A DNA stretch of 64,000 nt from Anarhynchus alexandrinus (GCA_008711295.1 VUYV01000008.1:2032880-2096879); one strand, 5' to 3'. Positions 1 to 12,237 are shown, counted from the first letter of the stretch. The notes: generated by a model not told the origin, from the sequence alone. Translations and numbers: made by a program.

Positions 1-323
1 TCTGAGCCATCCTACTTGGCCAGCCGTGAGGAGACCTGGCTGCCAATTTTCTATCAACTCTCTCTTTCTGAAGGAAAATCCATGGGTTTAACCCAAAACA
101 GATTATATTTTGGACTTCCAGGGAGCATGGACTCAAGGCCATGGTCACCAAACTGCAGCACTCAGCTGATGGACCCTGGGGTGCCTGTCATGGACCTACC
201 AAACGGCCTTGGTTTGGGACCACTTACCACCAAGCTCAGTGGGGTTCGCAGCATGCAAAGGGGCCACGGGCATGAAACACCCTCCCACCCCCAACACAAC
301 AACCCTGAAGAGCGGTGGGTGAC

Positions 324-3300
324 CTGAGGAGAGGTCTATGAAGTAGGTGCTCCAGGCGCCGCTGGGCAGGGCGATGTTGACCTGGTAGGATGCTCCCACC
401 TGGCTGACCAGGGTCTCGGAGAGGATGGGCTCCACTGCTGAGAGCAGTTCATCTGCACTGGGCTTTCTCCAGGAGCTGCCAGTGGTGGCAAGGAGGGGAG
501 CGGTGGGAGGCTCCACCTCGTTCACCGTCTCCACACTGTCTGCTGGGGACAAAGGGACAGAAGTGCATTGAGGGGACACCTTTGAGTGGTGAACTTTGCT
601 GGTCTGCTCCCTCTGGAGCAGAGAAACCCACTTATCCAGGAAGTTTCCAGTTAAGCAAGAAGAGGACAACATGGTTTTGCCAGTTCCTACTGCCTGCTCC
701 TACCTGCCATGGGTTACTCTTCCCCTGCTACCAGGGGGTGGAAAGTTATCCCTGAAAGAAACAGTGGGGCACAAATCAGTGCAGGGTTTCTGGGAAAAAA
801 AAAAAATATCCATGTTGCCCTCAGATGTGACTCCCTCATCAAGTTTAGGTCCTTCCCTGTGTTTTCCTGATGAAAATGCTGAGGTCTGCGTTGGTCTTGA
901 GCCCAGGCTCCCACACATCTGCTCCTGCCCTCCCCAGTCCCATCTCCAATATCCCGTTAGAAAGGTCGTGGTGTGCCACGTGCTCTATGGAGCTGTCCCT
1001 GAAGCGGTCCTCCCTCCCCCCCCCAACAGCCTATTTGCGCTGTGCTCACAGGAGTGTGTTATCTCCCAGACTTTGACTCCTCTGTCAAACAGTCAACGGA
1101 CACAAAGGTCATCGGGCCAGAGGGACATCCCCCCAGCAGAGAAGCGGTGGCCCGGAGTTGGTTACCTGCCTCCGGAGCGCCGGTCTTGCTGCCTGCCAGA
1201 GCCAGGGTGTTGCTGAAGAAATGGGTGGCCAACTGCTGAATGGTGCCATCCAGCCCCTCCAGCCCAGAGATAGGTGGCATGGTGACCAGAGGGCCCACCA
1301 GGTTCTCCCGGGGTGGTTGCAGCACAGCCTCCATGCTCAGCTCCACCCTGTCCACCTCCAGGCCCCAGGACTTGGTCATGTCGTTAATCTCCAGCTGCAG
1401 AGTCAGGAAGAAAGTGAAAGGTGCTGGCAGCCCAGGCAGAATCCGGTATGGCCATGGAGACCACCCCCTATAGCGGTCCCATCCATGGGCATCCCATAGC
1501 TTATACTTCTGCTACCCACCAGCTTTAGATGTGGGGTGTTGGACCAGGCTCAATAGGCCGTCTCCTCCACGCTGTCCACTCTCATGCTTAAACCCAGCTC
1601 TCACAGTTGCTCTCCAGGCTTGGAGGAGGTTGGGACAGGGAGGACAGCTCTGTCTGATTCCCCTTTCCATGGCTCCCTCCCAGACCCTCCCCTTTTCTTG
1701 CTCCCCCCCGGGCACCATGGCCTGGGATAGTGCTCCATCAGGCACCATGTCTAGCCTCCAAACCACCCCAGAGACCCCAGAATATCCTCCCAGCATCCTT
1801 TCACATCCCCCCTTGTAGATACTCAACCCACAAGCTCTTGGCCTGGCCCAGGTTGGCTGAGGGCACTACTCACTGCCCCTCTTCCAGCGTCCTGCCCTGC
1901 TTCTCTCCCCAAAAGCCCTCTCCAGTTTGCAGCCCCCTCCAGATGTTTTCCTGGTGGAGATATGGAGGTTGAATTTAAGTCTGCTGACAACACATGGGCT
2001 TTTCTGTGTGGCCAAAGCCCTTTGAGATAAGCCATGGAGCTCCAGAGACCCACAGGCTGAAGGTATCTACTCCCCACTCATCACCACCTCCTCGCAGCTC
2101 CCCTCCTTGGCCAAGTTCATGGCCACATGAACTTTCTGCAGCTCCAGCTTTCCCTTCCTGTTACTTCCACACCAAGAGCCCGAGGGTTTGGGGGGTGGGG
2201 GGGGGTCTATGCAGGGCTGAAGGCAGTCCTCACCAGCAGCTGCTCCCCGATCCTCAGCTTCTCCACCTGGATCTCGCGGAGGCTCTTCTTCACCAAGGTC
2301 TTGGTCATGGCATTCTGCGCCGTCATCCGGGTGGCTGCGATGAGGTCCTTCACCATCATGACGGACAACACGGGGTCCCACACCCGGAATTGGACATCGG
2401 CGCCCATGGAGATGACTGCCCCATCCTTGGAGGTGACCTGGAGCAGAAGGGAGTCAGGATCTCTCCCCCTTTCCACCCCATGGCCTGACCCTTGTGCACT
2501 TTCCCAGCTGGCAACCACCTCTAGATCTCTTTAGGAGGGTTATTAGAAATAAAACCAGCCCAAATGATGAATTTTGGGCTGGTCTGAACTGGTGAGGCCA
2601 GTTTCCAGCATAGGGCTGTTATTGAAAGACATCTGAGAAGGGTAGGGATTGCTTTTGAGATGTCTCCAGCCAGGATTGTGCATTGAACGAGGTGTGCAAA
2701 GTCAAGAGGAGCTTTTCAGCTGCAGGCAGGTGAGGACTCTGGGTGCACACCACCAGCCACAACCCCCCTCGCCTCGCCGTGAGGATGGAGGAACTCAAAG
2801 TTGGGTCCATGTACAGCACTGAGGCTCAGACCATCCCCAAATCCACCCGCTCTGGGTATTTTAGAGATGTCTCTTCAACCTGCCCTGAGGCCCGAGGCAA
2901 CTCACCTTGCAGGGGGGCACGTTGAAAGCCCTCGTCCTCAGATCCACGCGCTGCCAGTGATCGATGAAGGGCAGCAGCAGGACCATGCCGGGTCCTTGCG
3001 GCGCCCGGATGCGGCCCAGGCGGAAGATGATCATTCGCTCATAGGTGGGCACGATCTGGAACGGGGAAGTTTAGACCAGGACAGAAGCAAAACCTTGGCT
3101 CCTGAGGTGCCAGGAGCAATGGGAGCAGGGGCAGCTGGGAACAGTGTCCCCCCCAGGGAGGATGGGTTGCCATCCCGCTCCTCGCCTGCTTTCCTCCCTT
3201 ACCTTCAAGGCAAACCATCCTGAGATCGGGAAGGTGACAACCATCAGCAAGAAGACCAAGGAGGTGATAATCCCATGGCAGATCCAGGACAACCAACCCT

Positions 3301-3382
3301 GGGAGGAGTCTACAGGGGGGTGAAATGGGAGATGTACCTGCTCCGAATCCCCCTTTCCTGTCTGGAAACCCCCATCCAAGCC

Positions 3383-3430
<48 letters not shown>

Positions 3431-3692
3431 CCATGCACCCCAATGAAGCCAGCAGTGCAGGGGGCACCCAGCCAGCGCAACACCCCACAGCGTACATGGC
3501 AGAAGAGGGGAAGGCAGCATCTCCCCTTTAAGGTGGGGACTCACCCGCAGCATTCCCAGCTGGCACCAGAGGATCTTGCTTGGATCCGAAGGAGAAGAAG
3601 CCCTTTTGGGCACCATAGAGCCCGATGCTGGACTGCTGGAAGCGGTCAAAGTCTCCCAAGGGAAGAGCCTGGTATCCTGATCGGCTGAACAT
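324..3692 (-). CDS. STOML1: STOML1, stomatin-like 1 (C-terminus off left edge)
   Basis: Stomatin-like protein 1 is a membrane protein of late endosomes/lysosomes with a stomatin/SPFH domain followed by an SCP2 lipid-binding domain. Six minus-strand coding exons join in phase: 3692-3545, 3309-3203, 3055-2906, 2437-2234, 1394-1166 and 539-324, giving 351 codons plus one base. The human protein is about 398 residues, so only the last ~47 residues lie beyond the window. Seen: ATG at 3692 with A at -3; a GYxxPhi endosomal sorting motif (GYQAL, residues 6-10); one hydrophobic hairpin at about residues 55-82 ending in FPISGWFAL; a stomatin core with PTYERMIIFRLGRI and TRMTAQNAMT; and the start of an SCP2 domain (SETLVSQVGASYQ). 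All introns inside the window are GT-AG. No frameshift is seen. It lies head to head with PML. Confidence 0.95.
3384..3429. repeat. Uninterrupted C46 homopolymer in STOML1 intron 1
   Basis: Forty-six consecutive C residues on the plus strand, hence G46 in STOML1 pre-mRNA. The tract lies inside a 235-base intron (3310-3544), 74 bases from the acceptor side. Such a run could form G-quadruplexes. The exact length in an assembly is unreliable because homopolymers this long are hard to sequence. Confidence 0.95.
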
Positions 3693-5786
3693 GGTGCTGG
3701 TGCCTTGCACGGGACCCTCTAAGCCTGGTTCCCTGCTGCCATGGCTTCTGCTTGTCCCCAGCCTGATCCAACCTCCCTGCCCTGACCTGGAGAGACGCCG
3801 GAGAAGAGCGGATGAACCCTGCTGTTTTCACAGCAGATGCTCGCTGGAAGAAATCAAATCCTTCAGGGGGTTTCCATGGTGGGGTCTCACCCAGGCTTGG
3901 GGGGCTTCACATCTTCCCGGTGACCTTCTGGGGAGGAACCAAGACGGGAGACAAAAGCCGCAGCCCCACAGCCGCCTTCCGCTTTGCACCCCCTCGGAGG
4001 TGGGAGATAACCCTGGGGTGTCCCCCGGCCACCAGCCCCGTGGCTTTGGGGGTCCGCGGCGAAGATGCTGCAGTGGGAAGGAGGGAGCCACTGGTGCTTC
4101 CTGATCCGCTCGTCATGTGGCTGCTGACGGCACAGGGACGGAACGGCTCATGGCTCGGTGAGGTGGTTTTTTTTTATTCCGGAAAGGCCCTGCCCCGGGA
4201 ACTGCTCTGCCAACCGTGGGGACAACTGGGTCTTCCATTGCACATTCGCCTTAGGGGGGTCGGGAGGGTCCCCCAGCCCCGCAGAGAAGTGGGAGAGGTA
4301 TTTTTCCCAGCAATTCTTGCTCCGGTGGGGCCTTCTCCCCGTGCCACCCCCCCCACATCCATCTCACCGCCCTGTAAACAGTGGCAGAGACCAAAGAGCA
4401 GCCTGCATAGGGTGGGGGGTGGCAATAGGGCAGGTTTAAAGCTTTACTTGGGGGGAGGGGGGGGACGACAGCAGCCCATACAGGCCAGCCGGCACCCAGA
4501 CATGCACCCCAGCACTGCTCGGGGTGGGGGGGTCCTGTCTAGAAGCTGAAGTGGAGCTTTGCCGTCCGAACCCCCAGTGCCAGCGTCACCCTCCAGTGCC
4601 TACACCCCTCCAGTGTGAGCATCCCCCCCTCCCCAGTACCAGAATCCCTGTCCCAGCACCTGCCTCCTCCTCCCCCCTGCCCCCCCCCCCCCACCCCACC
4701 CCTCCCCCCCNNNNNNNNNNNNNNNNNNNNNNNNNNNNNNNNNNNNNNNNNNNNNNNNNNNNNNNNNNNNNNNNNNNNNNNNNNNNNNNNNNNNNNNNNN
4801 NNNNNNNNNNNNNNNNNNNNNNNNNNNNNNNNNNNNNNNNNNNNNNNNNNNNNNNNNNNNNNNNNNNNNNNNNNNNNNNNNNNNNNNNNNNNNNNNNNNN
4901 NNNNNNNNNNNNNNNNNNNNNNNNNNNNNNNNNNNNNNNNNNNNNNNNNNNNNNNNNNNNNNNNNNNNNNNNNNNNNNNNNNNNNNNNNNNNNNNNNNNN
5001 NNNNNNNNNNNNNNNNNNNNNNNNNNNNNNNNNNNNNNNNNNNNNNNNNNNNNNNNNNNNNNNNNNNNNNNNNNNNNNNNNNNNNNNNNNNNNNNNNNNN
5101 NNNNNNNNNNNNNNNNNNNNNNNNNNNNNNNNNNNNNNNNNNNNNNNNNNNNNNNNNNNNNNNNNNNNNNNNNNNNNNNNNNNNNNNNNNNNNNNNNNNN
5201 NNNNNNNNNNNNNNNNNNNNNNNNNNNNNNNNNNNNNNNNNNNNNNNNNNNNNNNNNNNNNNNNNNNNNNNNNNNNNNNNCACAGGGCTGGTGACAGCAT
5301 CCCGGTGCTGCCCGGGAGGTTTTGTAGGAACCGGGGAGGGGGGGGACGACGACGGCGACACGACCGTTGCCAGGGCCCCCTCCTTTCCTACCCCCGGTTA
5401 CAGCGGCGGCAAAACGAAAGGAAAGTCACTTTGCAGCCTTCCTTCCCCTCCCCCCCCCCTTGAAATCCAAAATTCCCCCCAGAGGGAAGAGGTTGGGGAA
5501 GGGGAGGAGAGCCTCCAAGGCTCCCACCCGGAGGGCAGGGGGGAGCACAACCCTTTTTAGACAACAGAGAATCTCCCCGGGAGATTCACCTTGCCGGGGT
5601 GCTGCTGCCCAGTCGCCCTTGACAAGGGGGGTGGAGAGGGGCTGCTGGCCCATCTTGCAGCTCCATTAGCCCTTCCCCGCAGCGGGGTGGGTAAAGTGGG
5701 CTACCCACAGGTGACCGGCGCGACCCCCATGGGTGGGACTGTCCTGTCCCCCCTGCCTCACAGTCTTTCCCCCGCATCCCACCTAG
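3693..5786. promoter_or_regulatory. Divergent STOML1/PML promoter region with assembly gap
   Basis: No convincing coding exon is seen here. The stretch separates the STOML1 start codon (minus) from the first recognised PML exon (plus). It is very GC-rich with many C and G runs and is interrupted by N bases at 4711-5280. The head-to-head arrangement and base composition suggest a CpG-rich bidirectional promoter, and the PML first exon may lie in the gap. The promoter role is inference. Confidence 0.5.
4711..5280. other. Assembly gap (570 N)
   Basis: Run of N directly preceded by a C-rich low-complexity stretch. It probably hides GC-rich promoter sequence and possibly PML exon 1. Any reading frame across it is meaningless. 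Confidence 0.99.
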
Positions 5787-5809
5787 ACGGAGATGGCACC
5801 GCCACCCCC

Positions 5810-8800
5810 ATGGAGATGGGACCCCAGCTGGGTACACTCCCGTGTTCCCCTCCATCCCACCCACCGGCGGTGGTGGAGGAGGACTTCCAGTTTGTCCTCT
5901 GCGAACGTTGCCGGCAGGAATCGTCCAACCTCAAGCTCCTCACCTGCCTCCACACCTTGTGCCTCGATTGCCTGAGCGAGAACAAGCCCATCGGGCAGTG
6001 CCCCGTGTGCCAGACAGCCATGCCGGAGGCCAGCGGCATCCCCAACACGGACAACCTGCTCTTCACCAACCTGCAGGCCAGGCTCAACGTCTACAAGAAG
6101 ATCAGCAACAGCAGTGGCCCAAGCTGCAGCCGGTGCCAGGGCGAAATGGCGGCGGTGTGGTGCTCCGAGTGTGAGGACTTCCTCTGCACCAAGTGCTTTG
6201 AGGACCACCAGTGGTTCTTCAAGAAGCGGAATCATGAGGCCAAGAGGCTGGAGGATCTTCGTGCTGAGTCGGCCCACCAGTTCCTGGAAGACACTAAAAA
6301 GTCCTGCAACCTCTTTTGCTCCAGTCCTGGTCACGCCGACCAGGGCCACGTCTCCAGGTGAGAGCGCTGCCTTGTCTCCAGGTCCTATCCTGCACCAAAG
6401 GCTTTGGGGCTGCTGTTCCAGGACCAGCTGAGGTTTCATCACCTGCCTTTGGAGAGGGTCTTTGGTGAGACCAGGGTGTGATATGGGGCTGGCAGGTCCC
6501 CGGGAGGAGGGAGGGGAGCAAAGGTGGGTTGAACACCCAGCTTCACGCCCAAATCTGCAGCCGGTGCTGTGAGGTAAAGCCCTTTTCTGCCCCGTGCCTC
6601 AGTTTCCCCTCTCATTAAACTCTAGAAAGATCTGGGAAATCACACCCAGCGCAGTGGAAATGCATTTCTCCCCCCGCTCACCTAATGGTTTTGAAGGATG
6701 CTCCCGTTTCCTTCCAGCATCTACTGCACGAAGTGCAAGAAGGCGCTGTGCTGCTCCTGCGCGCTGCTGGACAGCCAGCACGCCCCGTTCTGCGACATCT
6801 GCAGCGAGATGCGGCGCAGGCAGGAGGAGCTGGGCACCATCAGCCGGCAGCTGAAGGAGAAGCGAAGCGTCTTCGAGGCCACCAACACGGCGCTGCAGGT
6901 TGAGGCTGCCCGGCTGGAGCGGGCGCAGCGGGAGATGCGGGAGCTGATCCGGCAGCGCGTGGAGCAGTTGGTGCGGCTGCTGCGGCGGGAGGAAGAGGAG
7001 CTGCTGGGGCTGGTGGAAGCGGGGCAGGAGCAGGGCCGGCAGGAGCTGGAGCGGGAGCTGCGGCGCGTGGAAGGGGTGCTGCGGCGGATGGAGGCGGGTG
7101 AGCGGCTGGTGGAGAAGATGGACCTCTACGCCACGGAGCAGGAGGTGATGGACATGCAGCCCTTCATCAAGGACTCACTGGAGGAGCTGCAGCAGCTGCA
7201 GCCGCCGGCGGCCAGGGACCACACACAGCCCGGGGACTTTGCAGAGTGCAAAGCCAGGCTGCAGAGACTGGTGGAGCGCGTCATGGGGCAACCAGGTGAG
7301 GACTTGCTGTGAGGATGGATCCAGCCGCACCACAGGCGGTGGGGACTTGGGCCAGCTCGGAAAGCCGTCACCCAGCTCCAGGTCCTGCGGGGTTTAGAGC
7401 CACCTCCCTGCAGCAAAACGAGCCCAGGTTCACTCCTGTAGGGCACTTATTTCCACTGGGGCCAAGATTTGCTCCTTTGCTGATATGGCCAGAACTCCTT
7501 TTTGGTCTCCCACCAATCTGACAGGCTCTGGTGGTGCTGGTTTCTGGGTCCCCAGAGGCTCCTAAACCCCTCGGGCCATCCCAAACCCAAGGGCTGGGAA
7601 GTGGGAAGGAGACCAGAGGTGTCCCTTGCTGCAGCCACTGGGCGGGTTGTTCCCAGCCTGGCTGCTGCCAGGGCCGGGTGGGAGCTGCGGAGGCTCCAAT
7701 TTGGGATTGCAGCCCTCCTCTCTCTGTTGCAGGTACTAATTCCCAAGCTGTCCCGACGGTCGAGGTGGCCCTGGAGAACAACCTGGTGAGATGTCTGTGT
7801 TTCATCCTGGTGCACCGCCGTGCGGGGAGGGCTCCCACTTTACCCATGAACTTGGATTTCTCCCCTTTCCTCGGACCTTTGCAAGCCTTCCCCAAGGCTC
7901 TGCCTTCCCCTCCCCACCCCATCGCTCCCCTTTCTTCATCAACAACAAACCCCCCTGGGATATTTCTGCCCGGGCAGAGAAGAACGTGCTTTGTACCCAC
8001 CGTTGCCCACATGCTCCCTACTGCATCCCGCTTCTCCATCCCTCATTTTTCCACAGGGAAAACCTCCCCGGGCCATAGCGCTGCCAAACACCCACAGTTT
8101 GAGGGCTGTGCCTCAGTTTCCCCCCTGCTGAGGATGTTTGTCACCCCCTCCCCGGCTCTACCCACTGCTTGGGGACACTCCAGCCCTATAGATGGGTCGG
8201 TGGCCTCAAGATTCACCCTAACATTGCTCCGTGCTCTCTCTGCAGCAAGAGGAACCAGCCGAGCCCGAGAGCCCGAGCATCTTGCCCTCCTTCACCATCA
8301 GCCTCGAGGAGATGCACAGGAGCCCGGTAAGAACCGCCCCAGCCAGGCGGGGTCCCTTGGGGACCAGGAGATGTCACCCCAGCACCTCACATCCTCTGTG
8401 CTCTTCTCTCTCCAGGCTCTCCCCGTCACTGCGTGGCCCAAGCGGAGGTCGCACTGCACGGAAAAGGGCAGCCAGATGTCACCCAAGATACTGAAGCTGG
8501 AGTATGACACCACGCCGGCCCCCAGCGATCCCAGTTCAAACCAGTGGGATGGCAGAAAGGGGCCTAGCACCTCCACGCCGCCCCAGAACTGCAGCAACGT
8601 CCCCGCCACCGACAGCCACGTTGATGATACAGGTGGGGACCGGGGACATGCCCCTCCTCGTTACCTTTATGGGGGTCCCCCCCACCTTTCCCACCCTCTG
8701 GGCACCCCTATGCGCTCAGAGCCTTGGCCAAACCCTTCTGGGTCAGAGAAGCAGAGGGTGGGAGGTGGGTGGTTCCCAGGGGGTAGACACGAGAGCAATG

Positions 8801-11800
8801 CTCTGGGGTGGCCGTGGATGCTCCACATCCAGCTCCATGTCCTACCTCCGAGGTAGTCAAAACCTTGGAGCATAGCAGGAGGTGTGCAGGGAGACTCCCT
8901 TACCTCCGGCTCCAGGAGCTCTGGATTTTCCTCAGGGGAAAAAAAACACCAAAAAACCTACAATTTTTCTTCTCTGAGCTCACCCAGCCCCGCTCCAGCA
9001 TCTCCCCTTGGCTCTGCAAACAGGAGGAAGGACAAAATGCATCTTCTAGAGTGGGTGGTACAGGGTCCACAGGGTGAAGCAGCAGTGGAGAGGTTGTTCC
9101 CCCCCACCTTGAGGCATATCCGAGAGCACCCAAGGGCTGGGCGGTTCGTGGTCCTGGTAGAGTTTGCCCTCTGCTGTAAAAAAGCAGGAGATGAGGTCAG
9201 TCGTCCCATGGGAAAAATCAGTGGGATTCCAAAAATGGGAGTCTTGCAGCTTCAGCATCCTCCTGTTCCTTCCGCAGAAGACACCAGCATCGTCATCAGC
9301 AGTTCAGAGGATAGCGAGGAAGACACGGCGGTGAGTGTACTGCCGGGCCTCCCTCCTTGCTGAGCCCCGCCGCAGGCAGAAGAGGCACCTGCACCCCATC
9401 ATCTCTGGGGTGGCTTTCCCTTACCTCCAACCTGAGCCTTCTCCTTTCCTAGCATCAGCCAGAGACTCACTTCCAGCTTCCTCTTCCATTTCGATTGCTC
9501 CAAGGTGACAGGGTGTCTGGGCCATCCCAAATCTAGTCCTCCTGGGCTAAGACCTTTGGTGGTGCCTCCTGGTGTTGTGGAGCAACCAGGGTCCTCTCTC
9601 ACAGGCAGCAAACCCCACCTTGAGTTGCTGTGGGGTGGTGTCCCTTAAGACAACCCAGGCTGAGAAGCCACCAGAGCAGGTAGGGACCATCCGAGCATCC
9701 CCCAAAGTGACCTTTCCAAGCTCCCTGCGGTGACATTTCGCAGCACCGACACCGCAAACTGGTGTGGCACAACTCAGGTGGCCCTGGCTGAGGTGGTTAG
9801 ATGAACCAAGTGCACGGGGATCCCTCCCGAGATCCGTTTGGAAACGGAGGCGAGCGCAGCCGATTTGGGAATCGGGGTTGGGGGGGGGAGGGGCGGTTCC
9901 AACACTGGCTTAGCAAGGGGTTAACAGCCCCAAATTTTTTTTTTTTTTTTGTATAAACTAATGCAGAAGCTCTTCTTACTCTTCAATAAAGCTGTTTCCA
10001 GATTAAATCTCAGCCCGCTGCTGCCTTCCTTATTCATTTTTTTCCTTTGCTGTTTTTCCTTGCTCATCTCTAATGCGGGGGGGAAAAAAAAAAATAAATT
10101 GTGGGACTACAACCCTGTCCCCGCTTCCTGCTAATGCCAAAAAAACCCCATAAATCTCGAGGCTGGGGCTTTCGGGGGATGTTAGCTGTGAGAAATCCCT
10201 GCGTCAATCGGGTGTCCTTTGGTAGGATGCGGGTTTAAGGGTGTAGCAAAGGTGCGGGCTGGAAAAAAAATATAGGTCGCAGGGGTATAAACAGCTCTGG
10301 TGCTAGGGAAGTGCAGTCCCAAGAGGTGGGAAGAATTGGTTTAAAGCCTGGAAAAGGCGCTGGGGCGGGGGGAATAGCTAAGGGAGGAAAAAGGCTGAGC
10401 AGTGGGATGAGGCAGTGCGATGTAGCCCAGGGAAGCTGCAGCCTTCAGGGGGTGGAGGGTGAGGGAGAACCTGCCCAGAGGCTCAGGCATCTTCTACGAG
10501 GAGGTTTGGGGGCTGGGGAGGAACATTTGTGGAGTCACCTGGGGACCAGCATGCCCTACACACCGAGCTGAAGCCGCAAGAGTATTGCCAGCACCCAGCT
10601 CTGCCCGGGATCCATCGCCCACGCAGCCACCATGGGGCTACGAGCACGTGTCTCCACATGGGTGATTTTCCTCCCCCCCAAAATCCCATACGCTTTCCCT
10701 CTTTGCCTAACCCTTCAATAAACTTTTTTTTTTCATATAAATTCAATTTGCTTTGTGCTGGTTTGGGTAACAAGAGCATCTGCCATCACATTTTGTTGCC
10801 GAGTTTGGTTCATCTAACTCCCTTCGGGCCAGCCGGGTCACTCTGGGCACAACCAGGCGAGGAGGGACACAGGGCACTGCCACCACCGGTAACCATCCTT
10901 CTCCTGTCCCTTTGGAGAGGCACCAAATCTCCTCCTGGCCCGATTTGGTCCCCTTTTCCTCCAGACATCAACCAGGTCTTTAAGTCTAATGGTATCTCAT
11001 GGGGTAAGGTTGCTCAGCCACATTTGTGTCCCTGCATGAGCTGCAGCCACGAGATGTGCAGAAAGGGACAGCAAGTCCCCAGACCTGTGTGTTGTGTCCC
11101 TCTGGGCACTGCCTGGATCCCAGACCCTGCTTAGGAGGAGCTTCATCCTCAGCTCTGCTCTTGCTCACCTGGCCCAGACCCTGGTTTTGGGGTCTCAGTG
11201 GGGCTCCCCGTGGCCAGCCCACTCCTGAGACACAACACACACCCAACCCATCCCTAACAGCACAGGGACATCAGCCCCTATGGGTTTCATGACGTTGCAC
11301 ACAACCAGATCTTTGCCCACAAACAGTGGTGCACCCAAGGGTGCTCCTCATGCCTTCCCAGCCAGGTCCAAGCAATCAGATGGGACTTGTCCCTCTTCTC
11401 CAATCTCTTGCAGGCCTCCAGCAAGCCCAAGAACATCAAAAAGCCCTGCAGCCCCACATGGTCTGGGAACGGCACCTCACCCTACCACAGCACTGGTCCC
11501 ACCAGCCCTTGGGACAATGGGTCGGAGTCAAGAACCTTGGTGTTCCTCAGCTTGAAGGTTGACCAGAAAAGTGAGCAGAGCCCTTCCTGGGCACAGGGGG
11601 CTGGGGGGCGGAGAGGGGCACCCCCAAATACTTACTCCAGCCCCATTCATTCCCCTCCACAGCCCAGCACATCACGGAGATGGCAGCAGCCAACGGAGAG
11701 CACACCTTCAAGATGCTGATTCAGACTCCCGAGTCGGTGCTGGCGCTGCTCTCCCAGGGTGTCCCCATGGAGGTGGGGATGCAGAACCTACTTTGGTACC

Positions 11801-12237
11801 TCTCCCTCATCCCCAGGCCCATCCTCATTGTCTATAACTTCTGGGCACCAGACCTGCCCGCTCTCTTTAAAGCCCTGGATGCCACAGGCAGGAAAGTGGA
11901 CTTCTGCCACATTGTGGATGGTTACGTGGATATGTTGTCCTTGATCAAGGAAAAGCTGCCCAGTGCCCCTTCCTACAACCTGAAGAACCTGCTGAGAAGG
12001 CACCTGCAGCTGCAACTCAACGAGGCCAGCGCACTGGCCACAGCCAAGGCTTTGCAGGAGCTTTGGGGAGCCCTGGAGCTCCCTCTTCAACCCGAGGCGG
12101 GGACAATGCTCACCCACTGCACCCTGCAGAGCTACACCATCCTCCGGCCCCTGGTGCAGCAGAAGCTGCTCACCAGGAGGGTGGCCAAGATCCTGGCCCA
12201 GCGCAACCTCATCCTCTGGGAGCTGGAGGAGGCATGA
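5810..12237 (+). CDS. PML: PML (TRIM19), nuclear-body scaffold, 8 recognised coding exons
   Basis: PML builds nuclear bodies through its RING/B-box/coiled-coil module and SUMO-SIM contacts. Exons joined in phase: 5810(start uncertain)-6357, 6718-7295, 7733-7785, 8246-8326, 8416-8632, 9278-9330, 11414-11570, 11663-12237, giving 753 residues if the ATG at 5810 is used; human PML-I has 882. Numbered from that ATG: C3HC4 RING at 31-67; B-box 1 about 105-146; B-box 2 about 160-205 with the LCCSC di-cysteine known in human PML for arsenic binding; coiled coil about 215-345; basic KRR at 429-431 and a SUMO consensus LKLE (K447); SIM IVISSSEDSEED at 497-508; exonuclease-III-like domain about 540-753, ending in ELEEA and TGA. 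A good acceptor at 5785-5786 means the true start may be in an upstream exon, perhaps in the N gap. Exon 3 encodes a strongly R/E/L-rich coiled coil. Confidence 0.93.
9985..9990 (+). terminator. PML: Intronic poly(A) signal AATAAA in PML intron 7
   Basis: Canonical AATAAA about 655 bases after the last coding exon before the long intron. Reading through the donor at 9331 adds ten codons (VSVLPGLPPC) and a TGA at 9361-9363, so this could end a short PML transcript. Downstream GT-richness is weak. Confidence 0.4.
10717..10722 (+). terminator. PML: Intronic poly(A) signal AATAAA with GT-rich downstream element
   Basis: AATAAA followed within about 30-60 bases by T-rich and GT-rich sequence (10723-10772), the usual arrangement of a working cleavage site. 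It lies inside PML intron 7 on the sense strand and would end a transcript lacking the exonuclease-like domain. Confidence 0.5.

Noticed and set aside
3275..3649. Poly-Pro and poly-Gly frames over the C46 tract
   Set aside because: They result from the homopolymer in a STOML1 intron.
4524..5463. Long frames across the N gap
   Set aside because: They consist mainly of undetermined residues.
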